Below, piece by piece: positions 10,935 through 23,759 of a stretch of 64,000 nt of DNA (the stretch's first letter is position 1; every line of letters begins with the position of its first letter). The notes beneath the pieces were generated by a model. The model had not been told where the DNA came from, did no database searches, and worked only from the letters and a program-made list of their open reading frames with translations. Source of the stretch: Maratus speciosus (taxonomy: Eukaryota > Arthropoda > Arachnida > Araneae > Salticidae); assembly GCA_963932465.1 (NCBI GenBank), contig OZ010795.1, positions 525,455,451 to 525,519,450 of the forward strand, in the 5' to 3' direction. Position numbers and translations under genes: made by a program.

Positions 10935-11904
10935 CAGAATGGAAATCTCTTTTTTATTACACTGAATCTGAATGAATTTTAATTATTTTAATCAAAAGTG
11001 TACCTATGTTTTTAAATGTCTTTCAGTAAACGATATATTTATATATATATATCAGATTAAATATAAAATCCTAGAAAGATTAATAATTTTATTATAGAAA
11101 TTAAAATAGATATTTTTTTAATTGAAATATATATACATAATTCATACATATTGTGAAAATCTACGAAAATTTAACCTTTAGACTTAGTTTAAAAAAAAAA
11201 AAAAAATGTTACAATTAACAACTTTATGAACTATATTACGCTATTTGAAATACAAGATATTTGATAACATTGGTAACAAAAATGCTGTGAAAAATTGTAT
11301 TGGAATAAAAATGTTGGCTTCATTTGGTAGGAAAAGAGGTACACAAAATTGTTCTTGTAAACAATTATGAAGGTGTTCTTGTGGATAATATTATTCAATT
11401 AATAATCTTAGCGTAAATGATCTGATACATAGTTATTTATGTCAGATTCATTTATAATCATTTTTACAATGTAAAGTATCTGTTGACATATCTGTGTTTT
11501 AATATTCGTCAAATTGCATTGGCTTATATATCATAAAAATTGACTTATATTGCAGCTGTTAATAATAATTATGATATTCATACGTGCAATTTAGGTTATA
11601 TATGTATTTTTAAATATTATACTTCATAGTATTGCTACATACTGTACATTTTAAAAAGCAAACTTCAATTTATTCTCCAAACAGAGAATAATTTCGTTTT
11701 CTATTTATTAGTATGAATGTTCCTACTAATGTGGCTTTGTAAACATCCGAAAAAATGGATGGGTCAGAAGATATATGATTCGACATTTAAACTGGATGAA
11801 ATGACCTATTTAATATAGATAATTGTACAATTCATATAACACCGGTCATCGAATTTAAACTTTTGCTCTTCTACTAATAAAAAAAATAGATTGGGTTTAT
11901 TCAG
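10935..11904. other. AT-rich stretch, nothing recognised
   Basis: Only homopolymer runs and short TA tracts (about 11039-11051) are visible. Confidence 0.4.
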
Positions 11905-12790
11905 ATTTTGTGGTAATTCCGAATCTAATTTCACAAATTCTCCAGCAAGTCTAGTTTTTTTGAGACATTTGTTTATTCCGAATTATGCAATTTTTTGAAT
12001 TTTTGTACAATTATATGCAAATTCAAGTCATAAAGCAATACCAGACTGTTTTTTTTTTTTTTTTTTTTTTTTTTGTTTCTGTTTTATGAAATAATTACCG
12101 TCCAGTTTACTTTACAAAAATGTTGTTTTTGAGATTATACTGACATGTGACACTGGAATATTATGTCTAATCTGCATATTTCACATGTTGTTTTAATAAA
12201 GTCAGAAAATTTCTGCTACATGAGTACGCTAATATGGTTCTAAACCATTTTTTTTTTTTTTTGCATTTATTTCAAATCTAGTATCCGTTTCTCTGTCTAT
12301 CACGTCTAGTTTTTGACAATGAGGAACAGACGCCTAAAAAGCATTTTATATCAAACATGTGCCAATACCATACAAAAATAGAAATTCATTTCACTCAATA
12401 ACTAGATGTGGTAGTTAAAAACTGACTGAAGATTTAAAATCAGCATGAGAATCTAGTCTAAGAAACAATACGTCAATTATGTGGCAACTCCTGTAAAGGT
12501 GAAAGTAATGTAAACATTACTTTTATGCAATTATTTTAAAATATGCAAGTTAAGCTTGATACGTTACAGATAAACGTTAAGAAAATGCAAACTATGACAT
12601 TTGTCAGAAGCAAATGGCCCAGGAATCTAACATAAAACAAAAAAGCTAGTCTGAAAGTTATTGCACCTAAAATGTGTATAAAAAAGCGTAAATTTGCATA
12701 ATTCGAAATATGCAAATATCTCAAAAATTAGACATGCTGGAAAAAAATCAAAAACTAGATTCTGAATCAGCACGTAAAACTAAATAAGAA
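11905..12790. mobile_element. candidate non-autonomous element with ~90-100-bp imperfect inverted repeats
   Basis: The left arm (about 11905-11995) contains CCAGCAAGTCTAG, TTTTTGAGACATTTG and CCGAATTATGCAA in that order. The right arm (about 12690-12790) carries their diverged complements in mirrored order. The interior includes poly-T runs at 12050-12074 and 12250-12262 and no coding homology. Ends and target duplication could not be fixed. Confidence 0.5.
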
Positions 12791-12981
12791 ACAAACAATT
12801 ACAATTCAATAGCAAAACACTTTTTATCCAGTGTAATTAATACAATTTATTTACAAAGTAGTGTATTTTTTTCCGTTCGTTAATTTTGAATTTCAGCATA
12901 TATATTATAAAACAAAATATGAACTTGAGTAACACTGACAGCATTTAGACTGTGGCAGCGACATAAACAATAAATTTGGAT

Positions 12982-13125
12982 TTCCGTGGTTTTCTTCGAA
13001 CCTTCGATTTCTTGCGTAAATACGGGTTAGTTCTTTTAGAAAGACCCCCACGGAAGGCACCCCCTGTCCTCGAACCTATATCCCTCGTGTAAATAATCGG
13101 CCGCCATAAACAACACCAACACCAA
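12982..13125 (+). mobile_element. SINE family A, 5'-truncated copy
   Basis: It matches the 3' half of the copies at 39122 and 19879: GTGGTTTTCTTCGAACC, AGAAAGACCCCCACGGA, TATATCCCTCGTGTA and a terminal run of AACACC units. The tRNA-like head is absent, as expected of an incomplete reverse transcript. It is more diverged than the other two. Confidence 0.75.
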
Positions 13126-14111
13126 TAACTTTGACATTAATTGCAATTTTTTAACTTCTAAACACGCACACTTTTAATATTATTAGCTTTGAATTGAAGA
13201 AGAAAGTTCTTTTAGATGCAACTTTTTGGAAAAACAATTCAGTAATATTTTCTGGTTTGTAAAATAAGTTTCAAACATCTTTGATTATCACATGTAGCCG
13301 GATTATCAAAGATTAACCCTTTTGTACTTAAACATTATAAATAGTTTAGGGGTTTTTTTTTGCTGGCTAATATTTCATATAGGAATGAAAATTGAACCAT
13401 TAATCGAATAAAAAATAATAAATAAAACATACATTAAAAACATATGTAATTAAACTATGTGCATAACCATTGAAATAATCAATATCATTAAGTAGAAAAA
13501 TCTTTAGCCATGTCTTTGGCTACTAACTACTGCCATGCATCTAATACGAATTCAATTATAAATGTATTTTCTACAATTAAACAATATTTTATTTTACTTT
13601 TAAAAGAAGGTTATGCACATTTGAATGAAGTACTTATTATAGAAAAATTTTAAACATTCACTCTTGTAATTTAGATATTGAATTTCATTGCATATCCTAT
13701 ATGTCTAATAATAATAAAAGTAAACAAAATTTTCTTTGCACACTGGATATATGTTTGCTTAATTTAATGAAAAAGATGCACTGATATTCTAATAAAATAT
13801 TCCATTTCAGCAAACCTAGCACAAGCTGACAGCGGGAAGTCAATCCGAATTTTATCTCATGTGTTTTATTTGTCATTGTGAGACTAATTCCATGTTAGGG
13901 AATACAATTAATGTGTATTTATACATTCTGGCAAATTATGTGACATTTATATAAAAAAAAATGTGAAACTAGCGTTAAACAAAAATAGTTGTTAAAGAAG
14001 CAACAAAATCTTACTTATTCTTTCTAATAAGACGCGACTACACCATTTGATGACACTCGTAGTTAAGCGATAACCGATTTTTATTTAGTTCAGTTCCATT
14101 AATACTCTCAA
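13126..14111. other. AT-rich stretch, nothing recognised
   Basis: No gene or structured repeat is supported. Confidence 0.4.
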
Positions 14112-14115
14112 GTGC

Positions 14116-14117
14116 AC

Positions 14118-14168
<51 letters not shown>

Positions 14169-14492
14169 ACTGTACATTTGCCATAACAAACTTGATCACA
14201 GTGAATGTGCTGTATCTTTCTTTGTTTTCCAGACTATATTAACATGGAAAATACAGTAGTTGCGTAAAATTAACAGCACAATGTGCTGGCAATTTGGACG
14301 CATTTTTTTATAGCACAAACAACTGGCGTCCAAATTGCCAGCACATTGTGCTGTTAATTTTACGCAACTACTGTATTTTCCATGTTAATATTGTCAGGAA
14401 ACCAAAGAAAGATACAACATATTAAATGTGATCGAGTTTGCGCGCGAGATGAACAGTACTTTGTATTGTAAAAATGTCGTTTTTTTTACAGT
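14116..14492. mobile_element. foldback MITE with ACTGTAAAAAA ends and 4-bp GTGC duplication
   Basis: It begins ACTGTAAAA and ends TTTTACAGT, with GTGC on both sides (14112-14115 and 14493-14496). The core is a near-perfect hairpin: arms of ~60 bp at about 14243-14304 and 14324-14385, both containing the self-complementary CAGCACAATGTGCTG. An A47 tract (14120-14167) has expanded in the left end. No ORF. A partial relative may lie at 48618. Confidence 0.7.
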
Positions 14493-14496
14493 GTGC

Positions 14497-16659
14497 GTTT
14501 CATGGGTTATTTAGTCAATATCAGTATCTAATAAATAAACACAATGAAATCCTATGCAATTTATAAAATCATAATAATAATTAAATTAAATTCACAGAAA
14601 CTAATTCTGTGAATAAAAATTTTCTGCTCTGTTATTCTTGATATTTTTAACTTATGATACAAATATTTTAATTTGATTAAAAAATTGTATTTAAAAAAGT
14701 TTAATTTTACACATTGTTAATCATCTTCAAACATCATATATAAAACATTTTTAATGAAGATATTTCTTACTTTCATATTATATAAATACGTGTGTACTCA
14801 CTTAAAATCAGACAAAAGTTTGTTTTTTTAAATAATAATAATTTTGATTGACCAAGATTTTATATTTAAAATTTTCTGTTCAAACTGTGCCTAGATAAGA
14901 AATTTCAAATCATTTGGATTATAACTTTTTGAATGATAAACATTAAAAATTTAGTAAAATTACATCTAATGTAAAATTACATTTTCATATTTTTAGTAAT
15001 GTCTGCTGAAATTATAATCCTACTGTGACAATTTTTTGTGCGATTAAATTGCAAAAAACAAAACAAAACAAAACAAAAAATAATTACTTGAATTTGTAAT
15101 TTAAAAATTATATAATCTGAATTATGAAATTAATATTCGAGAAAAATATGAATTACAACTTAATTTTTTTTTCATAGTTTTATATTTCAAAATTAATTTT
15201 TCTTATTCTAAGTAGTTTTGAAATTATGCATAAAAAAGTAAAAATGATGCTTTGATGTACAAATCAGTGATGTGCAGAGATGGATAATTTGACCAAATAA
15301 TATATTTTACTCATTTTACTGAAATATTTGGGATGGCAATAGTCAAAACATATTAAGTGAGTGAAATGGTCATATTGGAAAGGAATAATACATTAATAGA
15401 AGTGACTTACTCATTCTCTAGTATTTCAACAATAGAATACAGCCCATAAAACATGTTCATTATAAAATAATTATTTTCTCTGAAACTATCGTACAAATTT
15501 AATGTAGATTTGTATTTAGGCAAATTGGTGGCTTTAGAATTTATTTAATATGTCAAACATGGATATTGCTGGAGAAAAAAAAACAAATGTTGTGTCTGTG
15601 TTGATATGTAGATGACCCCCTAAGAAATTTTATGTACATTACTGAAAAGTAGACTTTATCTGCAAACTTTTAGTACCAATAGCATTCTTTTTCAATAATT
15701 TGTTGCAGAATATTAGGGAGATTTTACTTTACTTTTCCTGGTGAACACAGCCCGACAGATGGATTTGCAGTGTTGTGTTTTTCACGATTTTCATGATAGC
15801 TATATCTCGACATATTGGGATGGAATTTAATCAATCATACCTCGTCTTCATTAAGAGTTTGATATAAATTGGTACTGATTTTGTTTGGATTCATCTTGCT
15901 GAACAGGTGGCTCGATGAGTGGTGTTTCTGACGATTTCCATGAAAACTACAACTCGGATAGAATTTCATCAAATATAATACATAATATATCTAAATAAAC
16001 ATATTTTTTTTCACTCAAAAGGAAGCGCTGCTATACTATATTTTTACGATTAACTTTATAGCGGATCCACAAATTGTAAAGGATAGTAATTTAACGAATT
16101 TTGTATTATAATTTAATAACTAAAAATATATATGTTGATTTGTTTTGGTATTCGAATATATTGAAAATAAAGTTTTAAAATTCATTAAAGTCGATATTTT
16201 TGTATTAGGCAAATGTCAGAAGTTAATACTCGAGAAATTAGTCATATTTCTCTACTTAATGCTGTCCTTTTGAGTATGAAAATATTAGCGGTCCTCTTGT
16301 ACATACTCTGATTACATTTCATTTAAATTTTTGATTTACTTATATTATCTATTTATTAATGGATTAAAATTTTGTTTTGAAATTCATTTTATAAAACCTA
16401 AAAAAAAATAGTAAAGTGAGATACAGTTTAAAAAACAATTGACATTGAGAAACTTTTTTTCGCTATCCTACGGTGTAAAAAATGAAATTGTGCGATGTAC
16501 AGTAAAAAGATTCAATAAAAGCGAAATATATTGATCAGGTGTTGCCAACGTCAATATGAAGTCAGCATTACTCACGGATATACTTTTGCTTCCATTATAG
16601 CTATATTGATTTTCTGCCATGAAAATTGAGTTAACGTTCTTATTCAGAGGATGCAATAA

Positions 16660-16702
<43 letters not shown>

Positions 16703-16996
16703 CAACCTGTGCTATTTTAATAAAAATGTTTCCTTAGTTCGTATTCTGGTAGAGACATTCTTTTAATAAAATATCAAAATCTACTGGAGGATTTTAAGTA
16801 TTTTAAGCAGTAAAACTAAATATGAGTAACAAAATAATCTTTTAAATGATGACTAAAAACAGACACTTTAAATATATTATTATTTATGTGAGCAAAGTTG
16901 GATATTTTCGGCAGTTGCATATATAGAAAATTAAAAAGAGAATGATTGCAAATATTCTTTTGTTGTCATAAAAATTATTTATAATAAATAAAAGTG
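14497..16996. other. AT-rich stretch with a long poly-T
   Basis: It contains a T40 run at about 16662-16702. Around 15740-15960 two loosely repeated blocks (TTCATGATAGCTATATCTCG and TTCCATGAAAACTACAACTC) resemble Helitron-type filler sequence. No gene is supported. Confidence 0.4.
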
Positions 16997-17510
16997 TATT
17001 AATTTCGAATATTAAAAGGCGTAAATTAAAACTTTAAAACAAATAAAAATACGTTTATTTCCTCTATTTACATGTTTCAACTCGTCCGGAGTCATTTTCA
17101 AAAAGATAAATAAAAATATTCTAAAATTGCACTTTCTCTGAAACTCCATCTTTCAAATTTCCACGTATTCTTTCATTTATACACGTTACTCTTTATTTTA
17201 CTTCGATGGTTAATTTATTTACAATCTACAAATTATAAAATTTTATTTATACCTACTCAATGGTTATAAAAATAAAAATAAAATAAACATCCAAGTAAAA
17301 TAAAAAATAACGTGCATAATATGAAAAAACACGTGGAAAATTCAATGATGGCGTTTCATAGACCTTGCAATTATAGAATATTTTTATTTCTTTGTTTTTG
17401 AAAATGACTCGGGTAGAATTGAAACATGTAAACTGTCAAAATAAACGTGCATTTACTGGTTTTAAAGGTTTAATTTACACCTTTTAGAATTTGAAATTAG
17501 TATATAATGC
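16997..17510. mobile_element. foldback element Z, copy 1
   Basis: Its outer arms are inverted copies of each other over roughly 100 bp. The left arm has AAAGGCGTAAATTAAAACTT and TTTACATGTTTCAACTCG; the right arm carries their complements near 17410-17500. The interior is AT-rich, with no coding homology. A diverged second copy lies at 18491. Confidence 0.6.
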
Positions 17511-18197
17511 AAGGTGTTTTTTTTTTTGCTATATATTTAATTAAAAGTCTATCAATCATTTAAGCACATGTATAATTTATTAAAGTTAAAATTAACTTTC
17601 ATTGTTTTAATGCGAAAAGAGTAAAATTTTTAAGTAAAAGAACTTTTGTTATGGCACAATTAAAAAAAAAAAATAAATAACCCAAACAAAAAAATAATTC
17701 CATATATTTTTCAGGAAAGGAATATTAGTAAAAAGAATAATGTGTATGAAATGACAATTAAAAATTCTTTATGGCTGTTTTAAAATACAAAGAGAAAGCT
17801 ATAATTGTGTAATTCAAAAAATGTGTATTGATTTCAAGATTTTCTTTCATCATGTAAAAAGATATTTACCTCATTCCTCGACTCTAAATTCTGTACGATT
17901 TCAATGATTGATGAGTTAAAATTTAAGCGTTTTACACTAATAAATCCTAAATATCTCGGCACTATAGTTTAAAACGTAGTACAATGGAATATAATACCTA
18001 AAACTCCTGTTTAAATATGATATTTCATACAAATGAATGTAGGACAAATAACGAAGAAATGTACTATATCTCATCTATCGTCAACTTATTGTGTCACATT
18101 CACTTAAAAAAATACATTTGTCATAGTGTTTTACATTCATTTTTCTGGAATAAAGATAATAATACGTTATTTATCACAGCTCACATTACTTTCATTC

Positions 18198-18273
<76 letters not shown>

Positions 18274-18490
18274 TTTTGAAATCTCGTTTCAGCTATTCAA
18301 AAACCGAAAAGAATTTTCACTTAAACACTATTTCTGCCAGTATCAAATGACACTCTTTGAAAGTTTTGATTTATATTTATTTTGCTTGTAGTTTTGAATG
18401 TAATAAGCATACAAAAAAACCCTTCAATGTACTAAAAATGATTTTTAATTGTTTACATCTAAAAATCACAACTGAAAAACTATATTAAAT
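17511..18490. other. AT-rich stretch between the two Z copies
   Basis: It holds the (TA)36 tract and nothing else recognisable. ORFs across the TA tract are Tyr-Ile repeats and are not genes. Confidence 0.5.
18201..18271. repeat. (TA)n microsatellite, about 35 units
   Basis: Uninterrupted TA dinucleotides, the longest TA tract in the window. Confidence 0.97.
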
Positions 18491-19065
18491 ATCATTAATT
18501 TCAATTGTTCAAAGGTGAAAATTAAAACTTTAAAACTAGTAAAAATACGATTCTTTTGACTGTTTACATGTTGCAACTCCTCCCAAGTCAATTTAAACAA
18601 ATGCAGATATTCTAAAATTGCACGGTCAATGAAACGCCGTCATTCAAATTTTCACGTATTCTTTCATATTATGCACCTTATTTTTATTTTACTTGGATGC
18701 TTATTTTATTTTCGTAACCACTGAGTAGCTCAAGTTAAAATTGTGGTATGTTAAACGATGCTGTATCGTTACATGTTGAATCATTGCGTATTGTAATTTA
18801 TATGGTTTCTCTTATTGTATTGATAGTATAGGCTGGAGTGGAAAATTATCTTACTGTCATTGAAATTTATTTGGATGGTTTCTTCTTGATTCTAAATTGG
18901 ATGGTTTGTTCTTGATATTATATGTATAATTGATATTAATTGTTATTTGTTTTTAAAATGACTCTGGTAGATTTTAAACATGTTAATAGTCAAAATAAAG
19001 GTATTTTTACTGGTTTTAAAGTTTTAATTTACAGCTTTTAGCAATTGAAATTAGTGTAATATTAT
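18491..19065. mobile_element. foldback element Z, copy 2
   Basis: It repeats copy 1's terminal order: AAAGGTGAAAATTAAAACTT and TTTACATGTTGCAACTCC on the left, with complements on the right near 18955-19045. It is more diverged, and its middle differs from copy 1. Confidence 0.58.
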
Positions 19066-19699
19066 AAGGTGTTAAATTTCTATATATTGAAAAACTATAA
19101 ATCGAAATATTATAAAAGGTATCACTGAACACCGGTAGAAATAGTGTTAAACAAATGATAAAAAAAAAAATCATTTAAATGTGTTTTGAGCTATATCAAG
19201 TAATGTACACTGACGATATCTTCTTTAATATTTCAGGAATGTCGTTTTAATTAGGGTGGAGCATTGTCTTGTCATTTGAATGTTTTGGAATCCAAAATTC
19301 GTTGGAAGTTTTATGAAACCTTTATGTATTTAAATATAAAACTTTTGGTGTAAATTTGTTTCTCGAATTCTTTATGAAACTTCACGTAATTTTATTTTTA
19401 ATATTTTCGAAGAAATAGTCATTGTTATATTTTACCTTGTGTTGAATGAAGAACAAGCTTTAAATATTAGCCCCTTAATCTACGATTTATGTTTCAACAG
19501 CCTGTGTCCAAAACGTAAACAAAATCGCGCAGCCTTTGAGACATTCAACGGTTCGGCAAATCGGTCTTAAGTTATACCAAACTCACACGACTTACAGAAT
19601 GTGTAAGATACAACTGGTTTAAATTTGTGGAATATTTGATAAGTAATTACAACCCGATGTAATAATTGTGGTAGATATAACACAAAATGTTTATTGATA
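19066..19699. other. AT-rich stretch, nothing recognised
   Basis: No gene or repeat is supported. Confidence 0.4.
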
Positions 19700-19714
19700 A
19701 TTCCGTTAGCATTT

Positions 19715-19850
19715 ACTGTCGCACCACGGGCTATGCCCATGATATTTAAATTTGGACCGATCATTGTGTCAGGGCCATGCCCGTAATATTTGCCCGACCG
19801 ATGTACTACGGGCCAGGCCCGTAATAATAAGTTTTGTCCCGAATGCAAGA
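19715..19850. repeat. short tandem units each with a GGGC..GCCC dyad
   Basis: Three diverged units of ~55 bp carry CACGGGCTATGCCCATGA, AGGGCCATGCCCGTAATA and TACGGGCCAGGCCCGTAATA. Each is a small inverted repeat followed by an AT-rich spacer with TTTG.CCGACCGAT. A 98-aa minus-strand ORF overlapping them is a by-product. Confidence 0.55.
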
Positions 19851-19878
19851 CTACGTGTCTCACACGTAGTTGTAGGTT

Positions 19879-20115
19879 GGTTGGTTGATTTTGTGACGGC
19901 CGATTATCTACACTAGGGATATAGGCCCGAGGGGGAGTGCCCTTCGTGGGGGTCTTTCTAAGGGAACCTAACCCGTATTAACGCATGGAAATCCATGGTT
20001 CGAAGAAAACCACGAAAACTCCGAACGATTAGACCGACGGGCGCGATTGGGATCGAACCCAGCACTTCCCGTCTACCAGTTTCGAGAGCAGAACCTCTCA
20101 GCCACTGGTGGGGGC
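19879..20115 (-). mobile_element. SINE family A, full copy with 14-bp target duplication
   Basis: On the minus strand it starts with a tRNA-like head holding box A-like AGTGGCTGAGAGGTTCTG and box B GGGTTCGATCCC. A body follows with GTGGTTTTCTTCGAACCATG and AGAAAGACCCCCACGAAG, then a short (AACC)n tail. The duplication CGTAGTTGTAGGTT flanks it at 19865-19878 and 20116-20129. The head resembles class II (Leu/Ser-type) tRNA. It needs a LINE partner in trans; none is seen here. Confidence 0.88.
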
Positions 20116-20129
20116 CGTAGTTGTAGGTT

Positions 20130-20811
20130 AAGGGATTAATTAAGTGAAATTACTATCATATGAATTATAGCAAAGTACGAATTAATTGCAAACAATGATT
20201 TAATTTATGCAATTTTCCTCACGGGTTGTACGCGAGAGTGCATAATTAATTTGTCGCAAATAACCTATTATTTTGAGATTTTTTTCATGTTTCGACTTGG
20301 TATTTGATTTTTTTGGTCACAAGAATAATATTCAATAGTTCTTTAAAAATATTTTTTGTATACATTGATCCCTATTTTTTTCCTGTTTCTATCTTTTGAT
20401 GTAAATCTCTGAAATATGTGTTTAAGATTAAAAGAAAAGAACTGGAATTATTAAGGAGTAGAATAAATTTTGAACAAAATATGAAGAATATATTTTATTA
20501 AAATACTAAAAAATATCCCAAATATGTTATTAGTCCATTTGTCTTATCCGTTCGCAACGAAATGATAACATACCTTCAGACACAAATGCATTATATATTA
20601 AGTTGATACAATAAATTGCTAAAATAACTATGTTATTATATTTACAAATTAAAAAAAAATTAATGTTTTAATGTAATATCTATGCTTTTGTAAAATTAAA
20701 ATACAGCTAATGCACATATTATTACGAAAACACTGCCACGATAAAAACAAGAAAAAAAAGTCATGCGGCAAACATAGATTATGAAACATTTTTCGACACT
20801 TCCAGAATAAT
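20130..20811. other. AT-rich stretch, nothing recognised
   Basis: No gene or structured repeat is supported. Confidence 0.4.
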
Positions 20812-21530
20812 TTAAGGGGGTCCGGGACACATTTTCAAATCATTTTTATTTAATGAGTTAAAATTTTTAAATTTTTTGTAGTGGTTAACCATATCACTTG
20901 TAAACAAAAAAACGTGATAAAACTTCTCAAAATTTTTTTTAATTTAAAATTTAAAATTTATTTAAAAATTGGGGTAATTTAAAATAGTTAAAACTCGAAA
21001 TATTATTTGCAGAATTGATTATTTTTCATTTAAATAAACAGAAATATATGCGTTTTAATTTAGATTCAGCATTTTTAAAAATATTAATTGAAAAAAATAA
21101 AAATATTTAAATTAAAAATAAACAAAAATTGACATTTAAAAAAAAAAATCATATTTTCAAAAGTAATTTTTTTTAAAAATTTGCTGAATCTAAATTAGCA
21201 ATTGTAATAAGTACCATAATCTCAAAAGCCGTATTCCAAGTTTGAACCATTTAAATTAACGGTTTATGACTTATAACAATTTAAATACGATAAATGATAA
21301 AAAAACACATCATGAAGGAAATGCCATTTTCACAGAAAGTCGTTTCTATGACAACCATTGCTTGAAAGCTAAATTTTGAAAACAAACCCAAACCAAAAAA
21401 TTAATATTTCCTGTTCCAATTAAGATAGAAACATAATTTAAAAGTTATTTTAAGCAGAAAAAACAGAAATTTTTAATGCAATATTTTTTTTTAGAAAATG
21501 TGAATATTTTTGTGTTCCGGATCCCCTTAA
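20812..21530. mobile_element. TTAA-type non-autonomous element
   Basis: The ends are TTAAGGGGGTCCGGGACACA and the complement of TTAAGGGGATCCGGAACACA, differing at two bases. The 719-bp interior is AT-rich and also palindromic in places (the GATTCAGCATTTTTAAAAAT region and its complement near 21170). TTAA targets fit Kolobok or piggyBac. Its end design and size resemble the element at 10202, though the interiors differ. Confidence 0.75.
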
Positions 21531-22140
21531 CAAACATTTTTCGTTAAATAAGTCCAAGAAGATACCTAAGAAAACATTTTAGAAAACACATAACACGGTT
21601 AAAAACCCTATTCCAACAATCACAGCAAATAGCCGGAAAAGTACTCCAATTTTTTCTGTGCAGCTGTGTACATCAACAATGAGTTTGTAGATTTTCTACA
21701 CAGTACGCTAAATTAATGTATTTAGTTTAGTTAGAAAACGCATGACACAGTCAAAAATTCACTTTTAACAATATCTATCAATAGACGGTAGCGTACAGCC
21801 ATTGTACAGCCTTTTGTAAAGCCGTGTATATTCTCTAATAAAATGATACTTCCAGGAATTACCAATGAGATGCAGTCGTTAATCACGTTTTTTCTTTAGC
21901 GTAGTATATGATTTTATTTATACGCTACAAACATCTCTGAGTATACTTAATGTACTTGATGTTTAAAACGCATACCCCCCCCCCCCTAAAAAAAAAAAAA
22001 AAAAAAAAAAAACATTTAAACAATTTACACTCATTCTCAGTAATACTTACGAATTCTTTTTAGTAGTCTTGTATATGGTTTATAAAATTTATGATCACTA
22101 CGTAGTGTGCAAAAAGTTAGTTGAACTTTAAACGCATACC

Positions 22141-22171
<31 letters not shown>

Positions 22172-22198
22172 GTAATCAATCCTAATAAAAAAATACTG
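21531..22198. other. degenerate ~155-bp repeats and homopolymers
   Basis: Blocks such as TTAGAAAACGCATGACACAG and AGAAAACACATAACACGG recur at ~155-bp spacing. A similar block appears near 26100, beyond the nested insertion. A C10/A24 run sits at 21975-22012 and an (ATA)n tract near 22141. Confidence 0.45.
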
Positions 22199-23310
22199 CA
22201 GATACAGTATTGTATCTGAAATCTTTTATGTGTCCTTGTAAATGAAAGATAAATGTGATGCCCATTATATTCTACAATAAGTTAACCTCAGAAATGTGTA
22301 TCAATTTCAACACATTTGTAATAGTGCAACATAATTAAAAAACCCTGCGAACAGTTTCCCCCGTAGTTTAATATGTAACGGACACTTTTCTATAACACTG
22401 TAAATGAGTGATAAATGCTTTGCACCCCATTATGCAGGCACAAAAAGCTTATGTTAGTATATGTCAACTAATTATATTAATTTCATCAAGTTTGTATCTG
22501 AGTAACATCATTAAAATACGCCGAAAAAGATTTTTCTTCATAGATATAATATAACGGAGTAGTTCTGACTTCCCCCGTACGAGCACTGTATGTGCTACAA
22601 ATAACATATTCTATAGGAAACAACTTTTAGTGCATCCCGATAATATATATAAATTTCGGTACTACTTAGTTATCTCATCGACCAGTTTTGCAAATTATAC
22701 AAATCGCCAAATTATACAAATTAATATAATTTTTAGGTGCGTTCGTAATTATATAAATACTAGGGGGCTCTGCCCCCTGCAAGCTACGCTCGCCAACCCC
22801 CGTTCAGACACCGCAGAATCTAAAAACACGCTAATCTGATCGGTTTAAAAAATATTATAGAAGATTGAATTATACTGAAGAAAGCTGCGCAGATCTCCCT
22901 GTAAACGGGTTTCCATTCATTTTCCTTTGATTTAAAAAATTTAAGGCCAAATCAGTTGCTGTTAAGACATCCAATGGTTGTTTTCGTGTTTGATTAAAGA
23001 GGATCAGTTAAACGTTTGAAAAAAAGCTAAAAATAAAAGGAATTAAGTGTACAGAGTCTTTGTCTCCCGGTATTTTAAAACAATTTCTATAACAATAGCC
23101 TAAGTCATGTGACTATAATCAAGAGTTCCGGGGAGAACCACTTCGCTTTTTATATTCCTGGTGCCATTTTGGTACTTTAATATTAGCCAGGTACAGGTGA
23201 TAAGTCGCCAAATATTATTCTATCGCCACCATTTCATCTATATTATAATAGTCCAAGTAATGTAACTGCCATAAATAAATACGCTCTGATCCCTTCGCTT
23301 TTCATATGAA

Positions 23311-23549
23311 AATTTGGCCCAGATATCATATACGGGCCCAGATATCATATACGGCCCCATATTGGCGCGAGTTTTTTCCGACGCTAATTTGGGGAAAAGA
23401 TCAACAGCATAAACAACAATATCCGGCTTATCAAATCAAGCAAAATAACGATACTATGGCGCCAGTTAAGTACCCGTTGCGTATATGACATTGGCGTCAG
23501 AAAAAAATAGCGCCAACATGGGACCGTATGTGGTATCTGTGCCGAAAGT
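23311..23549. mobile_element. MITE Y copy A
   Basis: Its inverted ends are built on GGCCCAGATATCATATACGG (left) and GGCACAGATACCACATACGG (right, complement), followed by TTGGCG. An 18-bp piece of the left end is tandemly duplicated. The ~240-bp interior has no coding homology. Confidence 0.6.
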
Positions 23550-23759
23550 TTTCCAGTTCGATTAAAAAAATCAATTTTTTTTCAAATAATACTACATACT
23601 AATATTGTCGCAAAGAAATCTTGGTACTGTTACGCTAGCCGGGTGCAAATCTCGCCAATAACTATTTTCAAGTCGCCAGTTAGCATTTTTTTTTTCGAGT
23701 GGTAAATTAAAACATTGCTTTGAAGTTGAAATTAAATGTCATTGTTTGTTACATGATAT

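Noticed and set aside
18017..18391. 124-aa ORF with a long Tyr-Ile repeat
   Set aside because: It is created by translating the (TA)n microsatellite.
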